From NCBI RefSeq assembly GCF_008086045.1, contig NZ_VSEY01000040.1, forward strand, positions 1 through 64,000: a DNA stretch of 64,000 bases, in the 5' to 3' direction. Source of the DNA: Nonomuraea sp. PA05 (lineage in GTDB: Bacteria > Actinomycetota > Actinomycetes > Streptosporangiales > Streptosporangiaceae). The notes beneath the pieces were generated by a model. The model had not been told where the DNA came from. It saw nothing but the letters and a program-made list of their open reading frames with translations, and made no database searches. Shown here piece after piece: positions 1 through 9,197 of this stretch (position 1 is its first letter; the number at the start of each line of letters is the position of its first letter). Both the position numbers and the translations under genes were made by a program.

Positions 1-2409
1 CTGGCGGTGCTCAGCCTGCTGGCCGAGGCGGCCGAGGAGCGGCCGCTCGTCTGCGCCGTGGACGACGCGCAGTGGCTCGACCAGGTCTCGGCGCAGACGC
101 TCGCCTTCGTCGCCCGCCGCCTGCTCGCCGAGCGGGTGGCGATGGTGTTCGCGACGCGCACCCCGGCGGAACCGGCGGCCGACGACCGATTCCCCGGGCT
201 GCCCGAGCTGGTCATCACGGGCCTGCGCGACGACCACGCACGCGCGCTCCTGGACTCGGTGGTGCCGGGACGGCTCGACGATCGGGTCAGGGACCGGATC
301 GTCGCCGAGACCCGCGGCAACCCCCTGGCCCTGCTGGAGCTGCCACGCGACCTGACCCCGGCCGACCTGGCCGGCGGGTTCGGCCGCCCGGACGCGCAGC
401 CGCTGTCCGGCCAGATCGAGCAGAGCTTCCTGCGGCGCATCCAGGAGCTGCCGCCCGCGAGCCGCCGGCTCCTGCTGACGGCCGCCGCCGACCCGGTCGG
501 GGACGTCGCGCTGCTCAGGCGGGCCGCCGAACGGCTGGGCATCGGCGCCGACGCCGCGCCAGCGGCCGAGACGGCGGGGCTGGCCGAGTTCGGCACGCGG
601 GCGCGGTTCCGCCATCCGCTGGTGCGCTCGGCCGCGTACCGGGCGGCGGACCCCGGCGAGCGGCGGGAGGTGCACCGGGCGCTGGCGGAGGCGACCGACC
701 CCGCGTCCGATCCGGACCGGCGCGCCTGGCACCGCGCCCACGCGGCCGTCGAGCCCGACGAGACGGTGGCGGACGAGCTGGAGCGCTCGGCCGGCCGCGC
801 CCAGGCACGCGGCGGGCTGGCGGCCGCGGCGGCGTTCCTGCGGCGGGCGACCGAGCTGACGCCCGACCCGGTCAGACGGGGGATGAGGGCCGTGTCCGCC
901 GCGCAGGCCACCTTCGAGGCGGGCGCCCCTGACGCGGCGCTCGAACTGCTCGACGCCGCCGAGATGGGCCCGCTGGACGAGCTGCGCCGCGGACGGCTGG
1001 CCCGGCTGCGCGGCCAGATCCTGTTCGCGCGCAGGCGCGGCGGCGACGCCGTCCCGCTGCTGCTCGACGCGGCCAGGACCCTGGAACAGGTCGATCCGGG
1101 ACGCGCCCGCGAGGCGTACCTCGAAGCCATCGGCTCGGCGGTGCACTCCGGCAGGCTGAACGGGTACGGCGCCATTCAGAAGGTGGCGGACGCCGCCCGC
1201 GCCGCGCCGCCTGCACCGCAGCCGCCACGGCTGGTGGACGCGCTGCTCGACGCCCTGGTGGCACGGTTCGCCGAGGGCTACGTCGAGGGCGCGCCGCTGC
1301 TGAACGACACGCTGCTGGCCTTCCGCAGGGACGCGGGACACCACGGCGAGGACGTCATGCGCTGGCTGTTCCTGGCCTGGCTGACCGCCGCGGACATGTG
1401 GGACGACGAGACGTGGTCCGAGCTGACCACGCACGCGCTGCGCACGGCCAGGGAGAGCGGCGCGGTCAACTTCCTGCCCCTGGCCCTCACCTACCGCGCC
1501 GCCGAGCACGTGCACGCCGGCGAGTTCGGCGCCGCCACGGCGTGCATCGAGGAATCCCACGCGCTGCTGAGGATGACCGGCAACTCCCTGCTCCTGTACG
1601 CCACGTCACTGCTCCTCGCCTGGTCGGGCGACGTCAAGCTGGTGTCGATGATGGAGGTCGGCATCGAGTGGGCGACAAGCTGGGGTGAGGGGCGGGCGCT
1701 CGGCGCGCGCCACTTCGTGGAGGCGGTGCTGTACAACGGCCTCGGTCAGTACCGCAACGCGCTGGCCAACGCCGAGCAGGCGTGCGAGCACGACGACCTC
1801 GGCGTCTACGGGTTCGCCCTCGTCGAGCTGGTCGAGGCGGCCGTCCGCTGCGACACCCCGCAGGCGGCAGGGGAGGCGCTGCGGCGGCTGGAGGAGCGGG
1901 CCACAGCCAGCGGCACGAGCTGGGCGCTCGGCCTGCTGGCCATGTCGAGGGCACTGCTGTCCGGCCCTGAGGCCGCCGACGCGCTGTACCGCGAGGCCAT
2001 CGGCCGGCTCAGCGGCGGCCGGGTCGCCGTCTACCTCGCCCGCGCCCACCTGCTCTACGGCGAGTGGCTGCGCCGCGAGCACCGGCGGGTGGACGCGCGC
2101 GAGCAGCTCCGCACCGCGTACGAGATGCTGAACCGCTTCGGCGCCACGGCCTTCGCCGAGCGTGCCCGCCGCGAGCTGCTGGCCACCGGCGAGACCGTCC
2201 GCAAGCGCACGGCGGAAGCCGACGATGGGCTGACCCCTCAGGAGGCCCAGGTCGCCCGCCTGGCCAGGGCCGGCCTGTCGAACCCGGAGATCGCCGCCCA
2301 GCTCTTCCTCAGCCCGCGGACCGTCGAGTACCACCTGGGCAAGGTCTTCGCCAAGCTGTCCATCACCTCCCGCCACCAGCTCCCGGAGGCCCTGCCCGAC
2401 CATGCGTGA
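1..2409 (+). CDS. LuxR-type large ATPase regulator (LAL/MalT-like), 5' end outside window
   Basis: Partial gene that is open from the first base. The visible protein begins just before a Walker B-like segment (VCAVDDAQWLD) and lacks a Walker A, so the N-terminus with the P-loop lies upstream. The middle is a long Ala/Leu/Arg-rich helical region of the TPR-like kind found in large ATP-binding LuxR regulators. The last 60 residues are a LuxR/GerE helix-turn-helix (LTPQEAQVARLARAGLSNPE, then SPRTVEYHLGKVFAKL). Such proteins are usually cytoplasmic transcriptional activators controlled by ATP and a small ligand. It converges on paaG with a 5-bp gap, so it is not part of the paa operon. Its target cannot be told from the sequence. 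Confidence 0.9.
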   Translation: MAVLSLLAEAAEERPLVCAVDDAQWLDQVSAQTLAFVARRLLAERVAMVFATRTPAEPAADDRFPGLPELVITGLRDDHARALLDSVVPGRLDDRVRDRIVAETRGNPLALLELPRDLTPADLAGGFGRPDAQPLSGQIEQSFLRRIQELPPASRRLLLTAAADPVGDVALLRRAAERLGIGADAAPAAETAGLAEFGTRARFRHPLVRSAAYRAADPGERREVHRALAEATDPASDPDRRAWHRAHAAVEPDETVADELERSAGRAQARGGLAAAAAFLRRATELTPDPVRRGMRAVSAAQATFEAGAPDAALELLDAAEMGPLDELRRGRLARLRGQILFARRRGGDAVPLLLDAARTLEQVDPGRAREAYLEAIGSAVHSGRLNGYGAIQKVADAARAAPPAPQPPRLVDALLDALVARFAEGYVEGAPLLNDTLLAFRRDAGHHGEDVMRWLFLAWLTAADMWDDETWSELTTHALRTARESGAVNFLPLALTYRAAEHVHAGEFGAATACIEESHALLRMTGNSLLLYATSLLLAWSGDVKLVSMMEVGIEWATSWGEGRALGARHFVEAVLYNGLGQYRNALANAEQACEHDDLGVYGFALVELVEAAVRCDTPQAAGEALRRLEERATASGTSWALGLLAMSRALLSGPEAADALYREAIGRLSGGRVAVYLARAHLLYGEWLRREHRRVDAREQLRTAYEMLNRFGATAFAERARRELLATGETVRKRTAEADDGLTPQEAQVARLARAGLSNPEIAAQLFLSPRTVEYHLGKVFAKLSITSRHQLPEALPDHA

Positions 2410-2414
2410 ACCTG

Positions 2415-3218
2415 TCAGTGACCCTCGAAGGCGGGTTTGCGTTTGGCCAGGAACGCCTCCACGGCCCCCGCATGGTCCTTCGTCAGCCCCAGCCGTTCCT
2501 GAGCCCGGGCCTCGGCGGCCAGCGTCGCGCCGAGGTCGCGCCCCCACGCCTCCCCGATGAGCCGTTTCGACTCCGCGTAGGCCGCCGTGGGCCCGGAAGC
2601 GAGCCGGGCGGCGAGCGCCCGCCCCGCCGTGCCGACCTCGTCGCGCGGCACCACCCGCCCCGAGATCCCCCACTCGACCGCCTGCTGAGCGCTGAACGGC
2701 TCGGCGAGCAGGACGAGCTCCCTGGCCCGCGACTCGCCGACCGACCGCGTGAGCGTCGCCGACAGCCCGGAGTCGCAGGTCAGGCCGATGGCGCTGAAGG
2801 CCGTCCCGAGCACGGCGTCCTCGGCGAGCACGCGCAGGTCGCAGGCGAGCGCGAGGGCCAGCCCCGCGCCCACGCAGGTGCCGTTGACACCGGCGACGAC
2901 CGGTTTGCCCATGGTGGCGAGCAGCCGGACGACGGGCGCGTAGTCCTCCTCGACGGTGTCGAACGCGTGCGCGGGATCCTCGCGCAGCGCCGCCGCGTGC
3001 TCGGCCAGGTCCTGCCCGGCGCAGAACGCGCCGCCCGCCCCGGTCAGCAGCACCGCCCGGATGGCGCCGTCGGCGGCGACGTCCTCAAGGGCGCCGCGCA
3101 GCGCCACCTTGGTCTTGGCGTCCAGCGCGTTGCGGCGCTCAGGGCGGCTGAGGGTCACGACGGCCACGCCGCCGTCGCGCTCGACGACGACCGGAGCCCC
3201 GTCCACCGGGCCGCTCAC
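2415..3218 (-). CDS. paaG: PaaG-type ring 1,2-epoxyphenylacetyl-CoA isomerase (crotonase family)
   Basis: Crotonase-fold protein of 267 aa. Start is GTG at 3218, overlapping the paaZ stop by 4 bp (GTGA), which implies translational coupling. The active-site stretch AFSAIGLTCDSGLS lacks the first hydratase glutamate and has an aspartate where PaaG enzymes carry their catalytic Asp. This separates it from the second crotonase in the cluster at 10385. The expected role is to isomerise the ring epoxide of phenylacetyl-CoA to the oxepin and later to shift a double bond during beta-oxidation. Neighbours (paaZ upstream, paaABCDE divergent) support this. Confidence 0.85.
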   Translation of the reverse strand: MSGPVDGAPVVVERDGGVAVVTLSRPERRNALDAKTKVALRGALEDVAADGAIRAVLLTGAGGAFCAGQDLAEHAAALREDPAHAFDTVEEDYAPVVRLLATMGKPVVAGVNGTCVGAGLALALACDLRVLAEDAVLGTAFSAIGLTCDSGLSATLTRSVGESRARELVLLAEPFSAQQAVEWGISGRVVPRDEVGTAGRALAARLASGPTAAYAESKRLIGEAWGRDLGATLAAEARAQERLGLTKDHAGAVEAFLAKRKPAFEGH

Positions 3219-5254
3219 CGCGCGTCCCAGGTCTTGGCGACCAGCGTGAGCACGTCGTAGGTGGCGACCGGCAGCCCCTCCTGGTTGGTCACCACGGCGT
3301 CCCAGCGGACCTCGCCGTAGTCGGCGTTGACGCGGGGCGTGATCTGCTTGACGGTCAGCGTCACGGCGATGGTGTCGTCGGCCTTGACCGGGGTGAGGAA
3401 GCGCAGGGAGTCGACGCCGAAGTTGGCCAGCACGGGCCCGGGCGCCGGGTCGACGAAGAGCCCGGCGGCCAGCGACACGACCAGGTAGCCGTGCGCCACG
3501 ATGCCGCCGAACAGCGGGTTGCGGGCGGCGGCCGCCGGGTCGGTGTGGGCGTAGAAGGTGTCGCCGGTGAACTCGGCGAAGTGGTCGATGTCGGCGAGCG
3601 ACACCGTGCGAGGGGCGGAGGCGATCGTGTCGCCGATCCGCAGCTCCGCCAGCGACTTGCGGAAGGGATGCACCCCGGACTCGGCGCGGGCGGCGCCGGT
3701 CGTCCACCGTCCGGTGACGGCGGTGAGCTGGTCGGGGGAGGCCTGCACGGCGGTGCGCTGCATGTGGTGCAGGACGCCGCGCACGCCGCCCAGCTCCTCG
3801 CCGCCGCCGGCCCGTCCCGGGCCGCCGTGCACGAGGACGGGCAGCGGGGAGCCGTGCCCGGTGGACTCCTTGGCGTCGTCCCTGTCGAGGACGAGGACGC
3901 GGCCGTGCCACGGAGCGAGCCCGAGCACGACGGAGCGGGCGACGCCGGGGTCGTGGGTGGCGACGGAGGCCACCAGGCTGCCCTTGCCCTTGGCGGCGAG
4001 CGCGACGGCCTCGTCCAGGCCGTCGTAGCCGATCACGGTGCTGACCGGCCCGAACGGCTCCACGTCGTGCGGCTCGACGGCTCCCGGCCGCGCGCGCAGC
4101 ACGAGCGGGGTCATGAACGCGCCGCGCTCGGGGTCGCCGTCGAGCAGGGCCGCGCCCTTGGGGTCGCCGAAGACGACCTCGGCGCCGGTCATCAGCGACT
4201 CGACGGCCTTGCGTACCTCTTCGCGCTGGCCGAGGCTGGCGAGCGGGCCCATCCGCACGTCGGGGTTGCGCGGGTCGCCGACGCTCACCTTCGCGAGGCG
4301 GCCGGCGAGCGCGTCGGCCACCGGCCCGGCCATCCCCGCGGGGACGAGCACGCGGCGGATGGCGGTGCACTTCTGGCCTGCCTTGACGGTCATCTCGGTG
4401 ACGACGCCCTTGACGAACAGGTCGAACTCCGGGTCGTCGGGACGCACGTCGGGGCCGAGGATGGAGCAGTTGAGCGAGTCGGCCTCGACGTTGAGCGCCA
4501 CGCCGTGGTCGAGCACGTTCGGGTGGCGGTGCAGGATGCCGGCCGTGTGCGCGGAGCCGGTGAACGCCACGGAGTCCTGGATCGTCAGCTCGTCGAGCAG
4601 CCCGCCCGCCGAGCCGGCCAGGAGTTGCAGCGTGCCCTCGGGCAGCAGGCCCGACTCGACGATCCGCCGGACGGCCAGCTCGGTGAGGTAGGCGGTCTGG
4701 CTCGCGGGTTTGACGATCGTGGGCAGCCCGGCGAGGAAGGCGGGCGCGAGCTTCTCGAGCATGCCCCAGACGGGGAAGTTGAACGCGTTGATCTGGACGG
4801 CCACGCCCGGCCGGGAGGTGTAGAGGTGCTGGCCGACGAACGTGCCGCCCTTGCCGAGGGGCTCCAGGCCGCCGTCGAGGACGACCGTGTCGTTCGGCAG
4901 CTCCCTGACGCCCTTGCTGCCGTAGCTGAACAGGGTGCCGATGCCGCCGTCCACGTCGACCGCGGTGTCCCGCGCGGTGGCGCCGGTGCACGCGGACAGC
5001 GCGTACAGCTCCTCCTTGTGCTCCAGCAGGTGCTTGGCCAGGGCTTTGAGCAGGGCGGCCCGCTCGTGGAAGGTCAGGGCTCGCAGTGCCGGGCCGCCGG
5101 TGTCCCTGGCGTGCCTGACCATGGTCGCGACGTCCAGCCCACGGCTTGAGATCCGCGCGACCTCCTCGCCCGTGGCGGCGTCGAGCAGCGGTTCACCGTC
5201 GTCGGCCGCGCGGAACCATCGTCCGGCGGCGTAGCTCTCCAGCAGCGCGCTCAC
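3215..5254 (-). CDS. paaZ: Bifunctional oxepin-CoA hydrolase / 3-oxo-5,6-dehydrosuberyl-CoA semialdehyde dehydrogenase
   Basis: Protein of 679 aa, close to the length known for E. coli PaaZ. GTG start at 5254 is chosen because AAAGGAG lies 5 nt upstream; the frame stays open further upstream without a better site. Residues 1 to about 500 form an aldehyde dehydrogenase domain with Glu257 (VEADSLN) and Cys296 (KAGQKCTAIRR). Residues about 530-679 form a MaoC-type hot-dog hydratase domain with Asp565 and His570 (FTGDTFYAH). It opens the oxepin ring and oxidises the aldehyde with NADP. It is divergent from paaA with a 104-bp shared promoter region. Confidence 0.95.
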   Translation of the reverse strand: MSALLESYAAGRWFRAADDGEPLLDAATGEEVARISSRGLDVATMVRHARDTGGPALRALTFHERAALLKALAKHLLEHKEELYALSACTGATARDTAVDVDGGIGTLFSYGSKGVRELPNDTVVLDGGLEPLGKGGTFVGQHLYTSRPGVAVQINAFNFPVWGMLEKLAPAFLAGLPTIVKPASQTAYLTELAVRRIVESGLLPEGTLQLLAGSAGGLLDELTIQDSVAFTGSAHTAGILHRHPNVLDHGVALNVEADSLNCSILGPDVRPDDPEFDLFVKGVVTEMTVKAGQKCTAIRRVLVPAGMAGPVADALAGRLAKVSVGDPRNPDVRMGPLASLGQREEVRKAVESLMTGAEVVFGDPKGAALLDGDPERGAFMTPLVLRARPGAVEPHDVEPFGPVSTVIGYDGLDEAVALAAKGKGSLVASVATHDPGVARSVVLGLAPWHGRVLVLDRDDAKESTGHGSPLPVLVHGGPGRAGGGEELGGVRGVLHHMQRTAVQASPDQLTAVTGRWTTGAARAESGVHPFRKSLAELRIGDTIASAPRTVSLADIDHFAEFTGDTFYAHTDPAAAARNPLFGGIVAHGYLVVSLAAGLFVDPAPGPVLANFGVDSLRFLTPVKADDTIAVTLTVKQITPRVNADYGEVRWDAVVTNQEGLPVATYDVLTLVAKTWDAR

Positions 5255-5304
5255 GCTGTCTCCTTTCCCCGGGACCTGTTGCGCGAAGACCCCGACCCGT
5301 GTCA

Positions 5305-5333
5305 CGGTATTACTGACCGAGCGATAAGTAAAT
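5305..5333. promoter_or_regulatory. Candidate operator in the paaZ/paaA divergent promoter
   Basis: This AT-rich patch sits between the divergent paa transcripts. It contains CGGT (5305-5308) facing ACCG (5316-5319), and an imperfect dyad with outer arms TTACT (5310-5314) and AGTAA (5327-5331). ACCG/CGGT half-sites resemble those reported for TetR-type PaaR repressors of actinobacterial paa operons. No paaR gene lies in the window, so the binding protein is inferred. Confidence 0.45.
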
Positions 5334-5358
5334 AAGAGTGATGTGTCTCGGAGGGAAC

Positions 5359-6315
5359 ATGACGACGACCCCGGCGGAGCCGGATCTGCAGGCCGCGTTC
5401 GACGCGACCATCGACCGCCACGACCGGGTCGAACCCCGGGACTGGATGCCGGACGCCTACCGCAAGACGCTCGTCCGCCAGATCGCCCAGCACGCGCACT
5501 CCGAGATCATCGGCATGCAGCCCGAGGGCAACTGGATCGGCCGCGCGCCGTCCCTGCGGCGCAAGGCGATCCTGCTGGCCAAGGTGCAGGACGAGGCGGG
5601 GCACGGGCTCTACCTGTACTCCGCCTGCGAGACGCTGGGCGTCTCCCGCGCCGAGCTGACCGAAATGCTGCTCACCGGCAGGCAGAAATATTCCTCGATC
5701 TTCAACTACCCGACCCTGTCGTACGCCGACGTCGGCACCATCGGCTGGCTCGTGGACGGTGCCGCCATCTGCAACCAGGTGCCGCTCTGCCGCACCTCCT
5801 ACGGCCCGTACGGCCGCGCCATGATCCGCATCTGCAAGGAGGAGTCGTTCCACCAGCGACAGGGGTACGAGCTGCTCATGACCATGATGCGCGGGACGGA
5901 CGAGCAACGGGCCATGGTGCAGGAGTCGGTGGACCGCTTCTGGTGGCCGGTGCTGATGATGTTCGGGCCGCCGGACGCGCAGTCGCCCAACAGCGAGCGG
6001 TCCATGGCCTGGGGGATCAAGCGCAACTCCAACGACGAGCTGCGGCAGAAGTTCGTGGACATGACCGTTCCGCAGGCCGAGGCGCTCGGCGTGACACTGC
6101 CCGACCCCGGGCTGCGCTGGAACGAGGAGCGCGGGCACCACGACTTCGGCGAGCCCGACTGGCGGGAGCTGGCCGCCGTCATCAGGGGTGACGGGCCGTG
6201 CAACGAGCAGCGGCTGGCGCACCGCAGGGCCGCCCACGACGAGGGCGCCTGGGTACGCGACGCCGCCACCGCCTTCGCCGCCCGCGAGGCCGCTTCGCAG
6301 GGGGCCGCCCGATGA
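5359..6315 (+). CDS. paaA: Phenylacetyl-CoA 1,2-epoxidase catalytic subunit PaaA
   Basis: Ferritin-like diiron subunit of 318 aa that inserts one oxygen atom into the aromatic ring of phenylacetyl-CoA. Metal-ligand signatures are visible: EIIG before the first pair, DEAGH (Glu and His of helix pair 1) and [12 protein letters not shown] (helix pair 2). ATG at 5359 follows GGAGGG; an in-frame ATG at 5341 and GTG at 5338 lack such a site. It is the first gene of the plus-strand operon and overlaps paaB by 4 bp. Confidence 0.96.
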   Translation: MTTTPAEPDLQAAFDATIDRHDRVEPRDWMPDAYRKTLVRQIAQHAHSEIIGMQPEGNWIGRAPSLRRKAILLAKVQDEAGHGLYLYSACETLGVSRAELTEMLLTGRQKYSSIFNYPTLSYADVGTIGWLVDGAAICNQVPLCRTSYGPYGRAMIRICKEESFHQRQGYELLMTMMRGTDEQRAMVQESVDRFWWPVLMMFGPPDAQSPNSERSMAWGIKRNSNDELRQKFVDMTVPQAEALGVTLPDPGLRWNEERGHHDFGEPDWRELAAVIRGDGPCNEQRLAHRRAAHDEGAWVRDAATAFAAREAASQGAAR

Positions 6316-6605
6316 GCGCCGGCAGGCGGGAGTGGCCGCTGTACGAGGTGTTCGTGCGCGGCAAGCGCGGCCTCAACCACGTGCACGTCGGATCCCTGCA
6401 CGCCCCGGACGACACGATGGCCCTGCGGCACGCCCGCGACGTCTACACCCGCCGCAACGAGGGCGTCAGCATCTGGGTCGTGCGCGCCGACGCCATCACC
6501 GCCTCCAGCCCGGATGAGAAGGACCCGCTGTTCGGGCCGAACGGCGACAAGGTCTACCGGCACCCCACGTTCTACGAGATCCCCGACGACGTCCCGCACA
6601 TGTGA
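6312..6605 (+). CDS. paaB: Phenylacetyl-CoA epoxidase structural subunit PaaB
   Basis: Small protein of 97 aa with the conserved PaaB pattern: WPLYEVFVR near the N-terminus, then [24 protein letters not shown] and a C-terminal [10 protein letters not shown]. PaaB has no cofactor and bridges PaaA-PaaC units in the multicomponent oxygenase. ATG overlaps the paaA stop (ATGA) and the gene ends 10 nt before paaC, matching the stoichiometric complex. Confidence 0.95.
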   Translation: MSAGRREWPLYEVFVRGKRGLNHVHVGSLHAPDDTMALRHARDVYTRRNEGVSIWVVRADAITASSPDEKDPLFGPNGDKVYRHPTFYEIPDDVPHM

Positions 6606-6615
6606 GGAACGCAAA

Positions 6616-7533
6616 ATGAGCGACGAACACGGCAGCGTCTTCGACGGCCTGCTCGGCGGCGACTCCTCCCAGTGGGCCTTCGGCACCGGCTTCGAGGACC
6701 CGCTGGCCGGCGTCGACACCACGACGCCCGACGGCGTGCACCCCGCCGAGCTGGCCGCGTACTGCCTGATGCTCGGCGACGACGCCCTCATCATGTCGCA
6801 GCGCCTGTCGGAGTGGTGCAGCCGCGCGCCCGACCTGGAGGAGGACATCGCCCTCGCCAACATGGCGCTCGACCTGCTCGGCCAGGCCCGCCTGCTGCTG
6901 GCCAGAGCCGCCGCCGCCGACCCCGGCGTGGTGCCCGCGCTGCCCGAGGGCTCGCCGGTGCCGCCGGAGGACGCGCTCGCCTTCTTCCGCGACGACCGCG
7001 AGTTCAGGAACGTGCGGCTGGCCGAGGTGGCCAACGGGGACTTCGCGCACGTCGTGGTGCGGCTGCTGCTGTTCTCCACGGCCCGGCTGGCGTTGCTGGA
7101 GCGGCTGCGTACGAGCCGGGACCGGGTGCTGGCGGCCGTGGCGGCCAAGGGCGTCAAGGAGGTCACCTACCACCGGGACTGGGCCGGGCGATGGTTCCTC
7201 ACGCTGGCGCGCGGCACCGAGGAGTCGCACCGCAGGCTGCTCGCCGCCCTCGACGCCCTGTGGCCGTTGCGGGGGGAGCTGGTGGCGGCGCACCCGCTCG
7301 AACGTGCGCTGGCCGAGGCCGGTGTCGGGGTTGATCCCGCGGCGCTGGGCGAGGAGGTGGACGCCGTGCTCGACCAGGTGCTGGCCGTCAGCGGCGTGCC
7401 ACGTCCGGAACGCGGCGACCTGGCGGGGGTCGGCGGGCGGACGGGCCGCGACGGGCTGCACACCGAGGAGCTGAGCCGGCTGCTCGCCGAGATGCAGGTG
7501 GTCGCCCGCGCTCACCCGGGCGGGCGCTGGTGA
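6616..7533 (+). CDS. paaC: Phenylacetyl-CoA epoxidase structural subunit PaaC
   Basis: Ferritin-like non-catalytic partner of PaaA, 305 aa. Family features are DDALIMSQRLSEWCSRAP near residue 55, the following ANMALDLLGQARLLL helix and YHRDWAGRWFLTLARGTEES in the middle. ATG at 6616 has GAGG upstream. The C-terminus overlaps the GTG of paaD by 4 bp. It forms the heterodimer with PaaA that is the core of the epoxidase. Confidence 0.95.
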   Translation: MSDEHGSVFDGLLGGDSSQWAFGTGFEDPLAGVDTTTPDGVHPAELAAYCLMLGDDALIMSQRLSEWCSRAPDLEEDIALANMALDLLGQARLLLARAAAADPGVVPALPEGSPVPPEDALAFFRDDREFRNVRLAEVANGDFAHVVVRLLLFSTARLALLERLRTSRDRVLAAVAAKGVKEVTYHRDWAGRWFLTLARGTEESHRRLLAALDALWPLRGELVAAHPLERALAEAGVGVDPAALGEEVDAVLDQVLAVSGVPRPERGDLAGVGGRTGRDGLHTEELSRLLAEMQVVARAHPGGRW

Positions 7534-8072
7534 GCGGCGGGACGGCGAACGCCGCACGGCGGGCGGCCGGGCGGCGGGCGGCCGAGGTCGCCGCGCAGGT
7601 GCGCGATCCCGAGATGCCCATGCTCACCCTCGCCGACCTGGGCGTCCTGCGCGGCGTCGAGATGGAGCGGGACGCGGACGGCGGTGACGTCGTCATCGCC
7701 TCGATCACCCCCACCTACACCGGCTGCCCCGCCATGGCGACCATGCGCGACGACCTCGTCCACCGGCTCAACGACGCCGGCTTCGCCCACGTCGAGGTGC
7801 GGATCGTGCTCGACCCGCCCTGGTCCAGCGACTGGATCTCAGAACGGGGCCGCGCCGCGCTCCGCGCCGCCGGAATGTCGGCGCCCGGCCCCGTGCCGAA
7901 GCGGACAGGACCGGTGCCGCTGACGCTCGGCCCGCCCCGCACCGCGCCGCCCTGCCCGCGCTGCGGCTCGGCCGCCACCCGCCTCACCTCGCAGTTCGGC
8001 GCCACCGCCTGCAAGGCCCTCTACCGCTGCACCGACTGCCTCGAACCGTTCGAGCACGTCAAGGAGATCTGA
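7530..8072 (+). CDS. paaD: PaaD, DUF59/MIP18-type Fe-S assembly factor
   Basis: Protein of 180 aa starting with GTG inside the paaC stop. The N-terminal half is the DUF59 domain (VRDPEMPMLTLADLGVLRGV, then TYTGCPAM with the conserved Cys). The C-terminal part is a zinc-ribbon-like module with CPRCGS and YRCTDC pairs, typical of PaaD. PaaD is thought to mature the Fe-S centre of the reductase PaaE or the epoxidase metal site. Confidence 0.92.
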   Translation: MSGGTANAARRAAGRRAAEVAAQVRDPEMPMLTLADLGVLRGVEMERDADGGDVVIASITPTYTGCPAMATMRDDLVHRLNDAGFAHVEVRIVLDPPWSSDWISERGRAALRAAGMSAPGPVPKRTGPVPLTLGPPRTAPPCPRCGSAATRLTSQFGATACKALYRCTDCLEPFEHVKEI

Positions 8073-8076
8073 GCCG

Positions 8077-9159
8077 ATGACCACGCTCGCGCCCGCCCCG
8101 TCCAGGGCAGCCGTCTTCCACCCGCTGACCGTGGCGGCCGTGGACCGGCTGTGCGACGACGCCGCCGCGATCACGTTCGCCGTCCCCGACGAGCTGCGCG
8201 ACGCCTACGCCTTCAAGGCCGGCCAGTCGCTCACCCTGCGCCGCGTCATCGACGGCCGCGAGCACCGCCGCTCGTACTCGATCTGCGCCCCCGCCGGCGC
8301 GGCGCCGCGCATCGGCGTCAGGGAGATCCCCGGCGGCCTGTTCTCCTCCTGGCTCGTGCACGAGGTGCGGCCCGGCACCCGGATCGAGACGCAGCCGCCC
8401 ACCGGCTCCTGGCAGGCGGACCCTGACCTGGGCGAGCGGCACCTGTGCGTCGCCGCGGGCTCGGGCATCACGCCGATGTTGTCGGTCGCCTCGACGGTGC
8501 TCACCCATCCCGCCGCGCAGGTGTCCCTCCTGTACGGCAACCGGACGAGCCGCACCGTCATGTTCGCCGATGAGCTGGGCGACCTGAAGAACCGCTACGG
8601 CCCCCGGCTGCAGGTCGTGCACGCGCTGTCGCGGGAGCCGCGCGACGTCGAGCTGCTGTCGGGGCGGCTCGACGGCGACCGGCTGCGCCGCCTGCTGACC
8701 GGGCTCGTCCCCGTCGAGGTGTTCGACCACGTCTGGTTGTGCGGGCCGCTGCGGATGGTCGAGGAGGCGCGGGATGTGCTGGCCGAGCTGGGGGTGCCAG
8801 AGGATCGGGCGCATGTCGAGCTGTTCTACGCCGACGCCCCTCCGCCGCCGCCCCGCCGCCTCGCGAACGGGGTCTGCGGCGCCACCACCGAGCTGACCAC
8901 CGTGCTGGACGGTCTGCGCACCACCTCGGCGGTGTCCCGGGAGACGACGCTGCTCGACGGTGCCCAGGCCACCCGGGGCGACCTGCCGTTCGCGTGCAAG
9001 GGCGGGGTCTGCGGGACGTGCCGGGCCGTGGTACGGGAAGGGGAGGTGGACATGCGCCGCAACTACGCGCTCGAACCGGCGGAGGTCGCCGCCGGGTTCG
9101 TGCTCACCTGCCAGACCTATCCGGTCGGTGAGCAGGTGACCGTCGACTACGACGCCTGA
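8077..9159 (+). CDS. paaE: Phenylacetyl-CoA epoxidase reductase PaaE
   Basis: Three-domain oxidoreductase of 360 aa: an FAD-binding barrel (RRSYSIC about residues 66-72), an NAD(P)-binding domain (AAGSGITPMLS, then LCGPLRMVE) and a C-terminal plant-type [2Fe-2S] ferredoxin domain (CKGGVCGTC with a later LTCQ cysteine). It passes electrons from NADPH to the PaaA diiron centre. ATG is 4 nt after the paaD stop. Confidence 0.95.
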   Translation: MTTLAPAPSRAAVFHPLTVAAVDRLCDDAAAITFAVPDELRDAYAFKAGQSLTLRRVIDGREHRRSYSICAPAGAAPRIGVREIPGGLFSSWLVHEVRPGTRIETQPPTGSWQADPDLGERHLCVAAGSGITPMLSVASTVLTHPAAQVSLLYGNRTSRTVMFADELGDLKNRYGPRLQVVHALSREPRDVELLSGRLDGDRLRRLLTGLVPVEVFDHVWLCGPLRMVEEARDVLAELGVPEDRAHVELFYADAPPPPPRRLANGVCGATTELTTVLDGLRTTSAVSRETTLLDGAQATRGDLPFACKGGVCGTCRAVVREGEVDMRRNYALEPAEVAAGFVLTCQTYPVGEQVTVDYDA

Positions 9160-9197
9160 CCGCGACCAGTACCGTCAACCGATCACAGGAGCTGCAC

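Noticed and set aside
2415-4991. 858-aa minus-strand frame covering paaG and most of paaZ
   Set aside because: Only its C-terminal part is real (paaG from 3218). The rest is an Arg/Pro-rich shadow of paaZ in another frame.
3491-5149. 552-aa plus-strand frame opposite paaZ
   Set aside because: No family motif; composition is typical of antisense frames in GC-rich genes, and paaZ is well supported.
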